NCBI RefSeq assembly: GCF_003330765.1
Contig: NZ_CP024903.1
Coordinates: 62,001 to 126,000 of the forward strand
Direction of reading: 5' to 3'
DNA length: 64,000 nt
Source: Burkholderia pyrrocinia
Lineage (GTDB): Bacteria; Pseudomonadota; Gammaproteobacteria; Burkholderiales; Burkholderiaceae
Position numbers and translations under genes: made by a program. Positions 63,722 to 64,000 of the stretch are shown piece after piece. Position 1 is the first letter of the stretch. The number at the start of each line of letters is the position of its first letter. Below the pieces are notes generated by a model. It had not been told where the DNA came from, searched no databases, and saw only the letters and a list, made by a program, of their open reading frames with translations.

Positions 63722-64000
63722 GGCGTAACTCCTGTCTGTCGGAGTTGGCGCTTTAGCGCTCACTCCGGTCCCATCAACGGGATCTGTTCGATGCGCAACG
63801 AGGTGCGCGACAGGGTTTACTCTAGGTATCTGTTCCGTCGCGATAAATGCGGCAGACGCGAATTGATTTGTCGTTGCAGTGGAACAATCGTCATCCGCAT
63901 GGCCGGCAGGGTGATGCGGAAATCGCTCGAACCCGCTTGCAGCGGGCCTCGCGCGGGTGCGACGGCGACGCGCAACGACTCGCGCGGACGATTGCCGCGG
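63722..64000. other. end of window without a clear gene
   Basis: 279 bp upstream of the DUF4148 gene. A minus-strand frame is open from the window edge to a stop at 63817 but has only moderate G/C third-position bias, so a partial gene cannot be confirmed. Confidence 0.4.

Noticed and set aside
63817..64000. Partial minus-strand coding region at the window end
   Set aside because: Open from the edge to a stop at 63817, but third-position bias is moderate and no motif is recognised; cannot be decided from this window.

Overview
The window is GC-rich (strong G/C third-position bias) proteobacterial DNA. Its gene content points to a Burkholderia, most likely the Burkholderia cepacia complex: FabV-type enoyl reductase, a five-gene heme uptake operon, OmpC-like porins, gabD/gabT with divergent gabR, an IclR regulator beside pcaF, orphan selD and DUF4148/DUF3455 proteins. 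There are no rRNA or tRNA genes and no CRISPR array. The paralogous regulators and lone catabolic genes fit a secondary chromosome, but that is inference.

Layout. 1-3.4 kb: partial fabV, then a GbsR/MarR-type repressor gene and an SDR-DoxX fusion plus DUF2269 membrane pair; two near-identical 26-bp operators precede the regulator and its target. 3.6-12.4 kb: single genes (GST, serine hydrolase, secreted beta-propeller with a poly-Asn microsatellite, HIT protein, small lipoprotein, ICMT-like enzyme, glycine-zipper protein, ureidoglycine aminohydrolase, antibiotic-kinase-like protein). 12.6-15.4 kb: class A penicillin-binding protein and TRIC/UPF0126 protein. 15.5-21.9 kb: heme operon hmuRSTUV on the minus strand behind a Fur box. 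22-28 kb: small unknown proteins, porin, MetQ, an M14 deacylase and a basic amino-acid binding protein. 28-44 kb: several regulators with divergent or neighbouring targets (LysR, GlxA/AraC, two TetR), an NCS2 purine permease, O-methyltransferase, aldo-keto reductase, zwf, SDR, M20 hydrolase and MHS transporter.

44.1-48.6 kb looks inserted: a truncated LysR tail, a candidate small RNA with its own promoter and terminator, then LysR, MFS and M81 (MlrC-type) peptidase genes. 48.8-51 kb holds IclR and pcaF. 51-55.1 kb holds a TudS-like protein, a GNAT remnant, an Aer-like chemoreceptor behind a sigma-28-type promoter, and an uncharacterised 315-aa protein whose gene lies between two near-perfect 35-bp direct repeats. 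55.2-59.7 kb is the GABA module gabD-gabT/gabR. 59.7-64 kb has an EamA transporter, selD, a purine nucleoside permease, two tiny ORFs and a DUF4148 protein.

The genes act as many small regulator-target modules. The clearest circuits are GbsR with SDR-DoxX, TetR with SDR, Fur with heme uptake, GabR with gabDT, and IclR with pcaF. The least explained items are the repeat-flanked gene at 53.8-55.1 kb and the candidate small RNA at 44.36 kb.
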